Assembly: GCA_964390645.1 (NCBI GenBank)
Contig: CAYMLL010000010.1
Coordinates: 1 to 60,609, forward strand
From: CAYMLL01 sp964390645
Lineage (GTDB): Bacteria; Planctomycetota; UBA8108
Length of the DNA stretch: 60,609 bases
Direction of reading: 5' to 3'
Shown: positions 8,432 through 16,593 of the stretch, one piece after another
How the letters are laid out: each line of letters opens with the position of its first letter
Position numbering within the stretch: the first letter of the stretch is position 1
Notes under the pieces: generated by a model
What the model saw: the letters and a program-made list of their open reading frames with translations, nothing else
Told to the model about the DNA's origin: nothing
Databases searched by the model: none
Translations under genes and position numbers: made by a program

Positions 8432-8935
8432 TCATGCTCCTCGCATCCACTTCCCCGACTTCCCGCCTTGCTTCTCCACGAGCTCGATCGCCTCGATCGA
8501 CATGCCTCGATCGATCGCCTTGCACATGTCGTAGACCGTCAGTGCGGTGACGGCAGCGGCGGTGAGGGCCTCCATCTCGACACCGGTGCGGGCCTGCACG
8601 CGCGCCTCGGTCGTGATCTCGAGGACGGAGTCGTCAGCTCGCACGCCGACGGTGTCGATCCACCGGAATACGACGTCGATATGATCGAGCCCCAGCGGAT
8701 GGCAGAGCGGAATCAGCTCGCCGGTACGCTTTGCGGCCTGGATGCCGGCGACTCGCGCAACGGCGAGGACGTCGCCTTTGGCGCTCTCGCCGCAAGTCAC
8801 GGCATCGTGTGTTGCACGCTGCATCCGGACACGGGCTCGAGCGCGTGCGCTTCGCGAGGTGACGGGCTTGCCGCCGACATCGACCATGCGGGCTTCACCG
8901 TCGGGCGAAATGTGAGAGAGTCCGGAGTCGTTCAC
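8432..8935 (-). CDS. moaC: Cyclic pyranopterin monophosphate synthase
   Basis: MoaC acts with MoaA to turn GTP into cyclic pyranopterin monophosphate, the first stage of molybdenum cofactor synthesis. The 167-residue length is typical. Family signatures are MVDVGGK, LIPLCHPLGLDHIDV, and GVEMEALTAAAVTALTVYD followed by MCKAIDRGM near the C-terminus. The GTG at 8935 is chosen because AGAGGA precedes it by about 5 bases and the GTGA overlaps the folD stop, a sign of translational coupling. Any further upstream start would lie inside folD. No other molybdenum cofactor gene is in the window, so pairing with folD is probably a matter of convenience. Confidence 0.95.
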   Translation of the reverse strand: MNDSGLSHISPDGEARMVDVGGKPVTSRSARARARVRMQRATHDAVTCGESAKGDVLAVARVAGIQAAKRTGELIPLCHPLGLDHIDVVFRWIDTVGVRADDSVLEITTEARVQARTGVEMEALTAAAVTALTVYDMCKAIDRGMSIEAIELVEKQGGKSGKWMRGA

Positions 8936-9789
8936 GATTCCTCTTCGAGCGTTTGCCGCGCACAGACGAGTGTGTTGCGCGCCAGCATCGCAACGGTGAT
9001 CGGTCCGACGCCACCGGGTACCGGCGTGATCCATCCGGCCTTCGCGGCGACGTCGTCATAGGCCACGTCGCCGACTATGCCCTCGTCGATGCGGTTGATG
9101 CCGACATCGATAACGATCGCTCCCTCGGAGATGATGTCGCCTGTTACCAGACCCGGTTTGCCTACCGCGACGACGACGACGTCCGCCTCGCGCGTGTGAC
9201 GTGCGAGATCGTGCGTCGCGATGTGGCAAGTCGTGAGAGTCGCCATCTCGCGCAGCAGGCAGAGTCCGACGGGCTTGCCGACGATGTCGCTGTGGCCGAC
9301 GATGCACACGTGCTTGCCTTCGATGTCGACGTTGGTCGATTCGATGGCCTCGAGCACGGCGAGCGCCGTGCAGGGGCCGACCGCGTGGCGGTTGTAGATC
9401 AGCCGTCCGAGGTTCGCGGGGTTGACTCCCTCGACGTCTTTCGCCGACGTGATGCGCTCCTGAATCGTGTGTGAAACGATCGCTTCGGGCAGAGGCATCG
9501 TCAAGATGATCCCCGACACCATCGGGTTCGAGTTCAGGAAGTCGATATGGGTGAGGAGCCCGTCGGCTGTTGTCGAGGCGTCGAGATGAAGAAAGGTGAA
9601 CTGGATTCCGAGGTCCGAGAAGCGCTTCTTCTGACGACGGACATAGACGCCGCTCGCCTCGTTGTCGCCGACCTGTACAGCCACGAGATGAGGAATCTTG
9701 CCGCGGTTCCGTAACTCGGCGACGCCGGCCTTGACGTCGGTGTAGATTTTCCGGGCTATAGCGTTTCCGTCGATAACCTTTGCGGGCAC
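8932..9789 (-). CDS. folD: Methylenetetrahydrofolate dehydrogenase / cyclohydrolase
   Basis: A bifunctional cytosolic enzyme of one-carbon metabolism that converts 5,10-methylene-THF to 10-formyl-THF. The 285-residue length is standard. Signatures include YVRRQKK, with the catalytic tyrosine and lysine in the usual Y-x3-K arrangement. Others are the catalytic-region PLPE, DVEGVNPANLG, the NADP-site run VGHSDIVGKPVG and PVPGGVGPITVAML. The GTG at 9789 is chosen because GGAG lies 8 bases upstream and the family N-terminus (KVIDGNAIA) follows at once; the open frame continues upstream to 9897 but without family similarity. It is the first gene of a folD-moaC pair, with the stop and moaC start overlapping. 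Confidence 0.95.
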   Translation of the reverse strand: MPAKVIDGNAIARKIYTDVKAGVAELRNRGKIPHLVAVQVGDNEASGVYVRRQKKRFSDLGIQFTFLHLDASTTADGLLTHIDFLNSNPMVSGIILTMPLPEAIVSHTIQERITSAKDVEGVNPANLGRLIYNRHAVGPCTALAVLEAIESTNVDIEGKHVCIVGHSDIVGKPVGLCLLREMATLTTCHIATHDLARHTREADVVVVAVGKPGLVTGDIISEGAIVIDVGINRIDEGIVGDVAYDDVAAKAGWITPVPGGVGPITVAMLARNTLVCARQTLEEES

Positions 9790-9819
9790 GAGAGGATCTC
9801 CGGGTGAGGACAAGGAGGG

Positions 9820-9825
9820 AGTATA
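9820..9825 (-). promoter_or_regulatory. -10 box upstream of folD
   Basis: TATACT on the minus strand, 30 bases upstream of the folD GTG. No convincing -35 box is at the usual distance. It lies in the short divergent region shared with mutL. Confidence 0.35.
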
Positions 9826-9889
9826 ACGTAAGCGGGCGGACTCGTCGTCCTTGTTCGGTCCCGTCTCCGACGCGATCCGGGGTCGAGGC

Positions 9890-9919
9890 TTGGACACCCG
9901 CTCCTGTCGCGACTACAAT
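9890..9919 (+). promoter_or_regulatory. Promoter of mutL
   Basis: TTGGAC (9890-9895) and TACAAT (9914-9919) are separated by 18 bases. Transcription would start near 9926, about 40 bases before the mutL ATG. The boxes resemble those at 4985-5013 and 14623-14651. Confidence 0.55.
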
Positions 9920-9964
9920 TCCTCCGTTCCTTCCTTCCGAGCCGGTGGACTCTCGGTATCTACG

Positions 9965-11878
9965 ATGCCCAGGATCGAGCGATTGCCTCCCGAAGTCGTG
10001 GATCGGATTGCTGCCGGCGAGGTGATCGATCGTCCGGCGAGTGTCGTCAAGGAGCTCGTGGAGAACGCGATCGACGCGAACGCGACCGAGATTCTCGTCG
10101 ATCTCGAGGAGGGCGGCTCGAAACGTCTGACCGTGCGGGACAACGGGTGCGGCATCAGCGCCGAGGACTTGCCGCTCGCGTTCGAGAGCCACGCTACGAG
10201 CAAGCTACGTCCCGAGGATTTCGAGCGCAGCCTCTTCGGTGTTGCGAGCCTCGGTTTCCGTGGCGAGGCTCTGCCGAGTATCGCGTCGGTCGCGGACGTC
10301 GAGATCGTCTCGCAGACCCCTCGCGGCGAGTGTGCGCACCGCCTGCGCATCAACGCCGGCCAGGCTTCGGGCGAGGTCCAGCCAGCTGCGGGCGAGCCGG
10401 GAACGGTGATCGAGGTGCGCGACCTGTTCCACAATGTTCCGGCGCGGCGGAAGTTTCTTCGCAAGGGTAGCACGGAGCTGTCCCACGTCATTCAGAGGAT
10501 CACACGCATCTCGCTCGCGTATCCGTCGATTCGCTTCCTGGTGACGAATCAAGGCCGACGTTCACTCGACCTTCCGGCGAGCGAGGGTCTGCGCGATCGG
10601 TTGCTGCGAGTCGTCGGGCGTGACAAGGGAGGCGAGCTGCTCGAGGTGGGGCTCGAGCCTTCGTCCGACGACGACTCGACTCCGACTCTCCACGGTTATG
10701 TCAGCCCGCCGAAGCTGCGCCGGGGAGACTCCCGCATGCAGCACTTCTTCGTCAACGGCCGCTGGGTGAAGGACCGCCTCTTCACCGCCGCGCTGCGGGC
10801 GGCGTACCAGGGATTTCTGATCCCCGGGAATCACCCCGTCGCTTACATCTTTCTGGAGTTTCCGGACGACGCGGTCGACGTCAACGTCCATCCCCAGAAG
10901 TCCGAGGTTCGCTTTCGCGACCCGGGGTTGCTCTACCCGTTGATCTACGGCGCGGTGCGCCGTGCGCTCGAGGTCCGCGGGGTGGACGACGTGCCGCCGC
11001 GCGCGAGCGTCGAGTCGGACGACCGCCCGAGGGCCGGTGATGTCGATCGTGAGCGTGTCCGTCAGGCCGCGCTGGATTTTCTCTCCAGGCCCGATCGAGA
11101 GCCGGCGCGGCCGTACGCCACTGCTCGGGGGGCCGTGTCGCCGCCGCGTTCCCGCGACACGCCGTCGACGCCCCGTGACGAGTCCATCGAGCCCGTCGCG
11201 CCGGATCGAGCCGACATTGCCGCGTCGGATCGAGCCGATTCCGTCGCGTCGGAGCCGACGGGAGGTCCCCGGCGGGCGTTCCAGATTCTCGACTCGTACA
11301 TCATCGTCGAGTCCGGCGACGGCATCACGATGATCGATCAGCACGCGCTCCACGAGAAGATCCTCTTCGAGGAGATCCATGACCGTCTGCAGAGCGGCGA
11401 GGTTCTGAAGCAGAAGCTGCTGGTGCCGGAGATCGTCTCGCTGCCGGTGCACCAGACGCCGCTGATCGAGCAGGCGTGCGAGTTGCTCGCGGGTTGCGGT
11501 TACGATGTCGAGCCTTTCGGAGGCGGCGACGTGGCGATTCACGCGGTGCCGGAAATCTTCGAGCGCCGCACCGGCTCCTCGAGCGCGACCGAGATCGTCT
11601 GCGACGTGTTTCGTTGGCTCGACGTGGAGGGAGATCGAGCGCGTTCGCCGAACGAAGGCGAGAGCTCCGAGGTCGTCGCCGGGCGTCTGCGGGATCTGGC
11701 GAGCCTGATGGCGTGCAAGCGCGCGGTGAAGGCGGGCGCGCGGTTGAGCGATGACGAGATCGAGGCCCTTCTGGATCGCTCCGATCTCGCGGTCGACCCT
11801 CGGCACTGCCCCCACGGTCGCCCCACCACGGTGCGTCTGACGGCGCGAGAGATCGAGAGGAAGTTCGACAGGAAGTGA
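9965..11878 (+). CDS. mutL: DNA mismatch repair protein MutL with endonuclease motif
   Basis: MutL couples mismatch recognition by MutS to strand incision and excision. The 637-residue protein has an N-terminal GHKL ATPase domain: ELVENAIDANA (30-40), DNGCGI (59-64) and GFRGEAL (97-103). A poorly conserved, proline- and arginine-rich linker covers about residues 345-430. The C-terminal dimerisation domain carries DQHALHEKILFE (from 458), the DQHAx2Ex4E endonuclease motif, plus ACKRAVKAG (about 583) and CPHGRP (615-620). The full set of metal-binding motifs says this MutL nicks DNA itself, as in bacteria without MutH. The ATG at 9965 starts the family N-terminus (PRIERLPPEVVDRIAAGEV). Confidence 0.96.
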   Translation: MPRIERLPPEVVDRIAAGEVIDRPASVVKELVENAIDANATEILVDLEEGGSKRLTVRDNGCGISAEDLPLAFESHATSKLRPEDFERSLFGVASLGFRGEALPSIASVADVEIVSQTPRGECAHRLRINAGQASGEVQPAAGEPGTVIEVRDLFHNVPARRKFLRKGSTELSHVIQRITRISLAYPSIRFLVTNQGRRSLDLPASEGLRDRLLRVVGRDKGGELLEVGLEPSSDDDSTPTLHGYVSPPKLRRGDSRMQHFFVNGRWVKDRLFTAALRAAYQGFLIPGNHPVAYIFLEFPDDAVDVNVHPQKSEVRFRDPGLLYPLIYGAVRRALEVRGVDDVPPRASVESDDRPRAGDVDRERVRQAALDFLSRPDREPARPYATARGAVSPPRSRDTPSTPRDESIEPVAPDRADIAASDRADSVASEPTGGPRRAFQILDSYIIVESGDGITMIDQHALHEKILFEEIHDRLQSGEVLKQKLLVPEIVSLPVHQTPLIEQACELLAGCGYDVEPFGGGDVAIHAVPEIFERRTGSSSATEIVCDVFRWLDVEGDRARSPNEGESSEVVAGRLRDLASLMACKRAVKAGARLSDDEIEALLDRSDLAVDPRHCPHGRPTTVRLTAREIERKFDRK

Positions 11879-11903
11879 CGGGACCGGTATCTTGGCCGCC
11901 GAC

Positions 11904-13187
11904 ATGAGCATCTCGAGCCCACCGAGCTTCGAGCATTCGGAGCTCCCTAACGGCGTCCGTCTCGCGACCAACCGCAATCACAAGCTCAAGACGATCCTCG
12001 TCAAGGCGTTCTTCACCGCCGACCTCGACGAAGAGGTGACGTGGCGGGCCCTCGTTCCGATGATTCTCCGTCGCGGCACTCGTACGCTGCCCGACATGCA
12101 GCAGCTCAGCCGTCGTCGCGAGGATCTCTTCGCGTGCAATCTCTACTCGAGCCTCTCCAAGGTCGCCGAGTGGCATGTCGTACGATTCACGCTGGACGTC
12201 GTCAACGAGACCTTCCTTCCCGGCGAGGATGGGGTCCTTCAGGGTGGGCTCGAGCTCATGCGTGACCTCGTCCACGACCCCCTCCTCGAGAACGGCGCTT
12301 TCCGGGCCGACTACGTCGAGCAGGAGAAGGAGAACCTGCGGCTGACGATCGAATCGCTCATCGATGACAAGGGACGCTACGCCGCCGTGCGCTGCGTCGA
12401 GGAGATGTGTCGAGACGAGCCATACCGCCTCGGTGAGAACGGCCGTGTCGAGGATCTTCCCTCGATGGACGCGGAGCGGCTGGCGCGCTTTCAACGAGAG
12501 TGGTCGAGCCGCTCGCCGCTGTCGGTCTATGTCGCCGGCGACATGGATCCCGAGCTCGCCGCGGAGCGTGTCTCCGAGGTGTTCGGTGGAGCGCGCGGTG
12601 AGCCGCGCGAGCTAGCGCCGCTGCCGGACCCTGTCGACGTCGCAGGGGTCCGCGTCATCGAGGAGAAGCTGGACGTCAATCAGGCGAAGCTCGTCCTCGG
12701 GTTCCGTCACGACATCCGGGTGGGAGACCCCGGCGACGAGGCCCTCGTGATGATGAACACCGTTCTCGGCGGCGGCGGAAACTCGCGCGCAAAGCTGTTC
12801 CAGAACGTGCGCGAGAAGGAGAGCATGGCCTACTCTGCCTACTCCTCGGTCGACCGCCTCAAGGGTCTGGCGTCGATCTCCTGCGGCATCGAGATCGACA
12901 AGTACGACAAGGCGCTGAACCTCTGTCTCGAGCAGATCGAGGCCATCCGTCGCGGTGATATCTCGGACGCCGAGCTCGACTCGGCCCGCGAGATGATCCT
13001 CGAGTCGAACCGCATGCTGGAGGATGACTTCTCGACGCTTGCCGAGCTCGACTTCGCGCGATCTCTCTGCGGCCAGTCACTCGATCTCGAGGGCTTCCGC
13101 CGGCGGATACGAGCGGTGACGCGGGATGACGTCGTTGCGGCAGCGGGTCGGCTGAGGCACGACACGACCTACTTCTTGCGGAACTGA
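11904..13187 (+). CDS. ymfF: M16-family protein without the zinc site, YmfF type
   Basis: A 427-residue member of the pitrilysin (M16) peptidase family. Where active members have the HxxEH zinc motif, this one reads LVPMILRRGT, so it cannot bind zinc there and is probably the non-catalytic partner. The second-half signatures (VLGGGGNSRAKLF and REKESMAYSAYSS) are intact. An active M16 protein of almost equal length follows at 13294. The pairing and lengths match Bacillus subtilis YmfF/YmfH, which are linked to the 5-aminopentanol modification of elongation factor P; whether that applies here is inference. The ATG at 11904 is preferred to a TTG at 11892, but no strong ribosome site is visible. 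Confidence 0.82.
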   Translation: MSISSPPSFEHSELPNGVRLATNRNHKLKTILVKAFFTADLDEEVTWRALVPMILRRGTRTLPDMQQLSRRREDLFACNLYSSLSKVAEWHVVRFTLDVVNETFLPGEDGVLQGGLELMRDLVHDPLLENGAFRADYVEQEKENLRLTIESLIDDKGRYAAVRCVEEMCRDEPYRLGENGRVEDLPSMDAERLARFQREWSSRSPLSVYVAGDMDPELAAERVSEVFGGARGEPRELAPLPDPVDVAGVRVIEEKLDVNQAKLVLGFRHDIRVGDPGDEALVMMNTVLGGGGNSRAKLFQNVREKESMAYSAYSSVDRLKGLASISCGIEIDKYDKALNLCLEQIEAIRRGDISDAELDSAREMILESNRMLEDDFSTLAELDFARSLCGQSLDLEGFRRRIRAVTRDDVVAAAGRLRHDTTYFLRN

Positions 13188-13293
13188 TGGGTTTCTCGCG
13201 AGCCGGACAGCGCGTGCCGCTGAGTGCCGTCGTCCGGGCCGGCCTGACTGCAGTCCCGTTTCGCCCGGAACGTCGATGAAGAGCTGACGAACG

Positions 13294-14586
13294 ATGCAGA
13301 ACTCGAGCATGGAACACGTCGAGAGTCCTACTCTGCGTGAGGAGGTCTTTCACCTGCGGCTCCCGTCCGGCCTGACCGTCTCCTTTTGCCCCAAGCGGGG
13401 GTTCCAGAAGAAGTACGCGTGCTATTCCGCGGCCTACGGCTCCGTCGACAACGAGTTCATCGGCGCCGACGGTGAGCGGGTCCGGGTCCCCGACGGTATC
13501 GCCCACTTCCTGGAGCACACGCTGTTCGAGAACGAGGAGGCGAACGTCTCGGACCTCTTCTCGCTGAACGGCGCTTCGAACAACGCGTACACCTCCTTCA
13601 CGCAGACGACCTATCTCTTCTCGTCGAGCGATCACTTCTTCGACAACCTCGGGCTGCTCGTCGACTTCGTCCAGACCCCGGCCTTTCGCGCCGAGAAGGT
13701 CGAGAAGGAGCGTGGCATCATCAAGCAGGAGATCAGCGGTTACGAGGACGATTCGGGTTGGGTCGGCTACATGGGGCTGCTGGAGAACCTCTTCCAGAAG
13801 CACTCGATGCGGATCGACATCGCCGGCACGGTCGAGTCGATCGCCGACATCGATGTCGACACTCTGCAGCGCTGCTACGACCGTTTCTACCATCCATCCA
13901 ACATGCACCTCTTCGTCGCCGGTGACGTCGACCGCGACGAGCTGTTCCAGTTCGTGTCCGGTCGCTCTCGCGTCAAGGACGGCGTCGGCAGGCCGATCGA
14001 GCGCCTCTACCCGTCAGAGCCGGTCGAGGTGGCGAACGTTCAGACGCGGCGCAACATGGACGTCGCGATGCCGAAGCTGCTCGTGGGCTTCAAGCAGACC
14101 GATGTGCCGCGCAGCGGCAGGGAGTTCGTGCTGCGCGAGCTCGTCAGCCAGATGTGTCTGAGCCTGCTCTTCGGGCGCTCCAGCGACGCGTTCCTCGAAC
14201 TCTACGGCAAGCAGCTGATTCTCGACGACTTCTCGGCCGGCTACGACGCCGAGGCCGGCATCGGCTTCGCGATCATCAGCGGCGATACGCCGAGGCCGGA
14301 CGAGCTCCTGGAGGAGATCCTCCGCCATGCGCGGAAGGCGTGCGAGAGCGGGCTCGACGACGCCGACTTCGAGCGTGGAAAACGGAAGTTCATCGGCAGC
14401 TTCATACGGGGCTTCAACTCGCTGGAGTACATCTCCAACAACTACACGTACTACCACTTTCATGACTTCGACCTCTTCGAGACCATCGATATCCTCGCCA
14501 CGGTGCGTCGGGAGATGCTCGAGGAGCGCATGCGCCAGCTGCTTCGCCCCCGGGGCTGCGCCTCCTACGTGATCCTGCCGAGGTAG
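13294..14586 (+). CDS. ymfH: Zinc-dependent M16 peptidase, YmfH type
   Basis: A 430-residue, probably active partner of the preceding gene. The inverted zinc motif HFLEH is at residues 71-75, followed by NAYTSFTQTTY. The downstream glutamate segment EKERGIIKQEI supplies the third metal ligand. The C-terminal half follows the usual M16 duplication but is divergent. No signal peptide is visible, so the heterodimer should be cytosolic. It lies 106 bases after the inactive partner. The ATG at 13294 is used; a second ATG five codons later (13309) is also possible. The substrate is not predictable from the sequence. Confidence is high for the family and moderate for the YmfH assignment. Confidence 0.85.
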   Translation: MQNSSMEHVESPTLREEVFHLRLPSGLTVSFCPKRGFQKKYACYSAAYGSVDNEFIGADGERVRVPDGIAHFLEHTLFENEEANVSDLFSLNGASNNAYTSFTQTTYLFSSSDHFFDNLGLLVDFVQTPAFRAEKVEKERGIIKQEISGYEDDSGWVGYMGLLENLFQKHSMRIDIAGTVESIADIDVDTLQRCYDRFYHPSNMHLFVAGDVDRDELFQFVSGRSRVKDGVGRPIERLYPSEPVEVANVQTRRNMDVAMPKLLVGFKQTDVPRSGREFVLRELVSQMCLSLLFGRSSDAFLELYGKQLILDDFSAGYDAEAGIGFAIISGDTPRPDELLEEILRHARKACESGLDDADFERGKRKFIGSFIRGFNSLEYISNNYTYYHFHDFDLFETIDILATVRREMLEERMRQLLRPRGCASYVILPR

Positions 14587-14622
14587 CCCGTCGCGTGTCG
14601 TAAGTCTTTTTTCCGCTTTTCG

Positions 14623-14651
14623 TTGGCCGCTTCGGTGGGGGATTCTACAAT
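14623..14651 (+). promoter_or_regulatory. Promoter of the Bat-like operon
   Basis: TTGGCC (14623-14628) and TACAAT (14646-14651) with a 17-base spacer. The predicted start near 14658 gives a leader of about 30 bases to the ATG at 14690. The six genes downstream run in one direction with short gaps or overlaps, so this is probably the main operon promoter. Confidence 0.6.
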
Positions 14652-14689
14652 AACTCCCGATACCGGCACCCAGGATCCGGGCGGCAACG

Positions 14690-16081
14690 ATGGAACACGC
14701 TGATTTCCCCGCTTCCGGGAGTGAGGAACGGCCGCCCACGAGCGGCGGCAATCCCGGCCCGTCGCCCCTGCGGCGCGGAGATGACGGGCGCCGGCTGGTG
14801 GACAGCGAACCGGTGAGCCGGGATCTCCTCTCGTCGTCCCTCGGCTGTGTCCGGCGGCGACTCTTCCTCGGTCGTCTGCTGCGGGCCGCGAGTCTCGACG
14901 CCCTGATCTTCGGGTCCCTCTGGGCGCTGGCACTGGCGGCCGAGCGGGCCTTCTCCTTCGGGATCGACCCGCTGCTCGCCCTGGCGGGTTGCAGTGGGCT
15001 CTGGCTCCTTGTCAGCGTCTCGAGGACCGCCATCTTCGGACGTGTGGACGAGAGAGAGGCGGCGATGGCGACGGACGCCGGTCTCGAGCTCGAGGAGCGT
15101 GTCTCGAGCGCTCTCTATTTGCGCGATCACCCGGGGACGCGTGAGGACAGCGAGTGGAGCGAGCTCGTCTACCGGGACAGCATCCACGTCTTGCGCGACG
15201 CCGACATCCAGCGGCACTTTCCGCTGCGGCTGCCGCGCCTCATCTGGCTGTCGGCGGCACCCCTGCTCGCCGCCACGGCTCTGTGGATCTGGATGCCGGA
15301 CCTCGACCTGCTCGGTTACGACGCCGATCGACAGGCCGACGCCTCGATGCGAACGGATATCGCCGAGGCGAAGAAGGACGTCGTCGACGAGCTGCGCCAG
15401 CTGCAGGCGCAGGCCCGAGACCAGGAGAGCGCAGAGCTCCGGAAGATCATCGAGGAGCTCCGTGAGCAGATGGAGAGGACGGTGTCGCGGAGCTCACCGC
15501 GGGGCGAGCGGGTGGCGCCTTCCGGCGAGTGGGCGAAGAGACGCGCCCTGACGCAGGTCTCCAGGCAGATCGACGGGATCCGCAAGCGGCTCGCGGGCGA
15601 TCGGAGATTCCAGGACGCTCGCAAGGCTCTCGAGCAGACGCGGCGCGCGGGTCGCGACCTCCCGCAGGTCGCCGGGGAGCTCGACGAGCTCCGCAAGCAT
15701 GTGGGGAGACTCGCCGAGAAGAAAGACGGTTCGCCGGAAGGACTCGACGAGAAGGACAGGAAGCGCCTCGATCGGCTGTCCGAGGAGCTCCGGCAGCTGG
15801 CGCGCGGCATGAAGTCTCCACGCGGACTCGGTAGCGCCCTGAGTCAGATCTCCACGGGCCTCAGCGGCAACGACCTCCGGCAAGCGCTCGACGGTCTGCA
15901 GCTGTCGCGCCAGGAGCTCGAGTCGCTGGTCGAGGACCTCGACCGGATGGAGCTGCTCGAGAAGACCCGTCGCGCGCTCGAGAAGGCGCAGCAGAAGCTC
16001 GCGAAGATCAGCAAGCACGAATGCCCGAACTGCGGCAAGTCGCGCTCGCCGGAGCCGGGCCAGAAGCCTGGCGGCACGTGA
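14690..16081 (+). CDS. Membrane-anchored coiled-coil protein of the Bat-like operon, interrupted by in-frame TGA
   Basis: A 463-residue product up to the first stop. Three hydrophobic helices (about 69-85, 92-110 and 182-202) anchor a long charged coiled coil (about 220-435, rich in Arg, Glu and Leu) that should face the periplasm or cytoplasm next to the membrane. It ends with a single CPNC pair (445-448) and a Gly/Pro-rich tail. The same frame stays open beyond the TGA at 16079-16081. After a second TGA at 16103-16105 it runs on to a TAA at 16568-16570 with matching composition, so the true protein is probably about 626 residues. Both TGA codons would be GGA glycine by one base change. Comparable coiled-coil membrane proteins occur beside MoxR/DUF58/VWA genes in Planctomycetota; the function is unknown. 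Confidence 0.75.
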   Translation: MEHADFPASGSEERPPTSGGNPGPSPLRRGDDGRRLVDSEPVSRDLLSSSLGCVRRRLFLGRLLRAASLDALIFGSLWALALAAERAFSFGIDPLLALAGCSGLWLLVSVSRTAIFGRVDEREAAMATDAGLELEERVSSALYLRDHPGTREDSEWSELVYRDSIHVLRDADIQRHFPLRLPRLIWLSAAPLLAATALWIWMPDLDLLGYDADRQADASMRTDIAEAKKDVVDELRQLQAQARDQESAELRKIIEELREQMERTVSRSSPRGERVAPSGEWAKRRALTQVSRQIDGIRKRLAGDRRFQDARKALEQTRRAGRDLPQVAGELDELRKHVGRLAEKKDGSPEGLDEKDRKRLDRLSEELRQLARGMKSPRGLGSALSQISTGLSGNDLRQALDGLQLSRQELESLVEDLDRMELLEKTRRALEKAQQKLAKISKHECPNCGKSRSPEPGQKPGGT

Positions 16082-16106
16082 AAGGGCGGCGCGGGCGGCA
16101 CGTGAA
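16071..16106 (+). repeat. 24-base direct repeat carrying two in-frame TGA codons
   Basis: The 12-mer GCGGCACGTGAA occurs at 16071-16082 and again at 16095-16106, exactly 24 bases apart. Each copy places a TGA (16079-16081 and 16103-16105) in the frame of the coiled-coil gene, inside a glycine-rich stretch. The frame is preserved between and after the two copies. Confidence 0.7.
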
Positions 16107-16570
16107 GTGGCGCTGGAAGCGAGGCTGGCGGTCGCCAGCCCGGACAGGGGCTCGGCAAGCTGACGCGGGCACCGGCCGCTGCGCAGGGTCGGGAGGGTGC
16201 TGCGGGTTCGTCGGTCGGCAGCCGGAGCGGACCGCAGGGCGGTCGCGCCACCGGGCAGCGCGGCGTCGGCTCGCGGACGCCTCACGACTTCGAGCTCCGG
16301 AAACCGGGCGCCAGGAGCGGTATGAGCCGGGGTCGGACGGTCGGCGATTTTCGGGTGGAAGGCGAGTCCGAGAAGGGCCAGGTCACGGTGCCGCGCTCAC
16401 CGGAGTTTTCGAGTGTCCTCAGGGACGCATCGGAGCAGGTGGACAGCGAGTCGCTTCCTGTCGAGATGAAGCAGATCGTGGAGCAGTACTACGATTCCCT
16501 TCTGCGAGGCGGTGCGGTCCGGAGCCGTGCGGTCGACGGTGGTGGGGACGGGAACGGAGCGGGGGAATAA
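16106..16570 (+). CDS. C-terminal continuation of the split coiled-coil gene
   Basis: An open frame in phase with the gene starting at 14690, running from just after the second TGA to the TAA at 16568-16570. It begins with a Gly/Gln/Arg-rich linker like the tail before the stops. It ends in an ordered segment (LPVEMKQIVEQYYDSL) of the kind that closes comparable proteins in such operons. If translated on its own, the first ATG is 16322 and the product is 82 residues, with no good ribosome site. I read it as the C-terminus of one gene broken by two TGA codons, through sequencing error, recent mutation or readthrough. The next gene starts 24 bases further on. Confidence 0.55.
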   Translation, partial: SGAGSEAGGRQPGQGLGKLTRAPAAAQGREGAAGSSVGSRSGPQGGRATGQRGVGSRTPHDFELRKPGARSGMSRGRTVGDFRVEGESEKGQVTVPRSPEFSSVLRDASEQVDSESLPVEMKQIVEQYYDSLLRGGAVRSRAVDGGGDGNGAGE

Positions 16571-16593
16571 GAGCCCCCTGCGTCGGTCGAGCA

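Noticed and set aside
16079..16105. TGA read as selenocysteine or as a reassigned sense codon genome-wide
   Set aside because: Several well-supported genes in the window, such as folD, end in TGA at the family's normal length, and no selenocysteine insertion element or selenoprotein family fits the glycine-rich context.
16021..16593. Upstream extension of the NHL lipoprotein frame
   Set aside because: Arginine- and glycine-rich translation in the shadow of the coiled-coil gene; the lipobox signal starting at 16594 gives the natural start.
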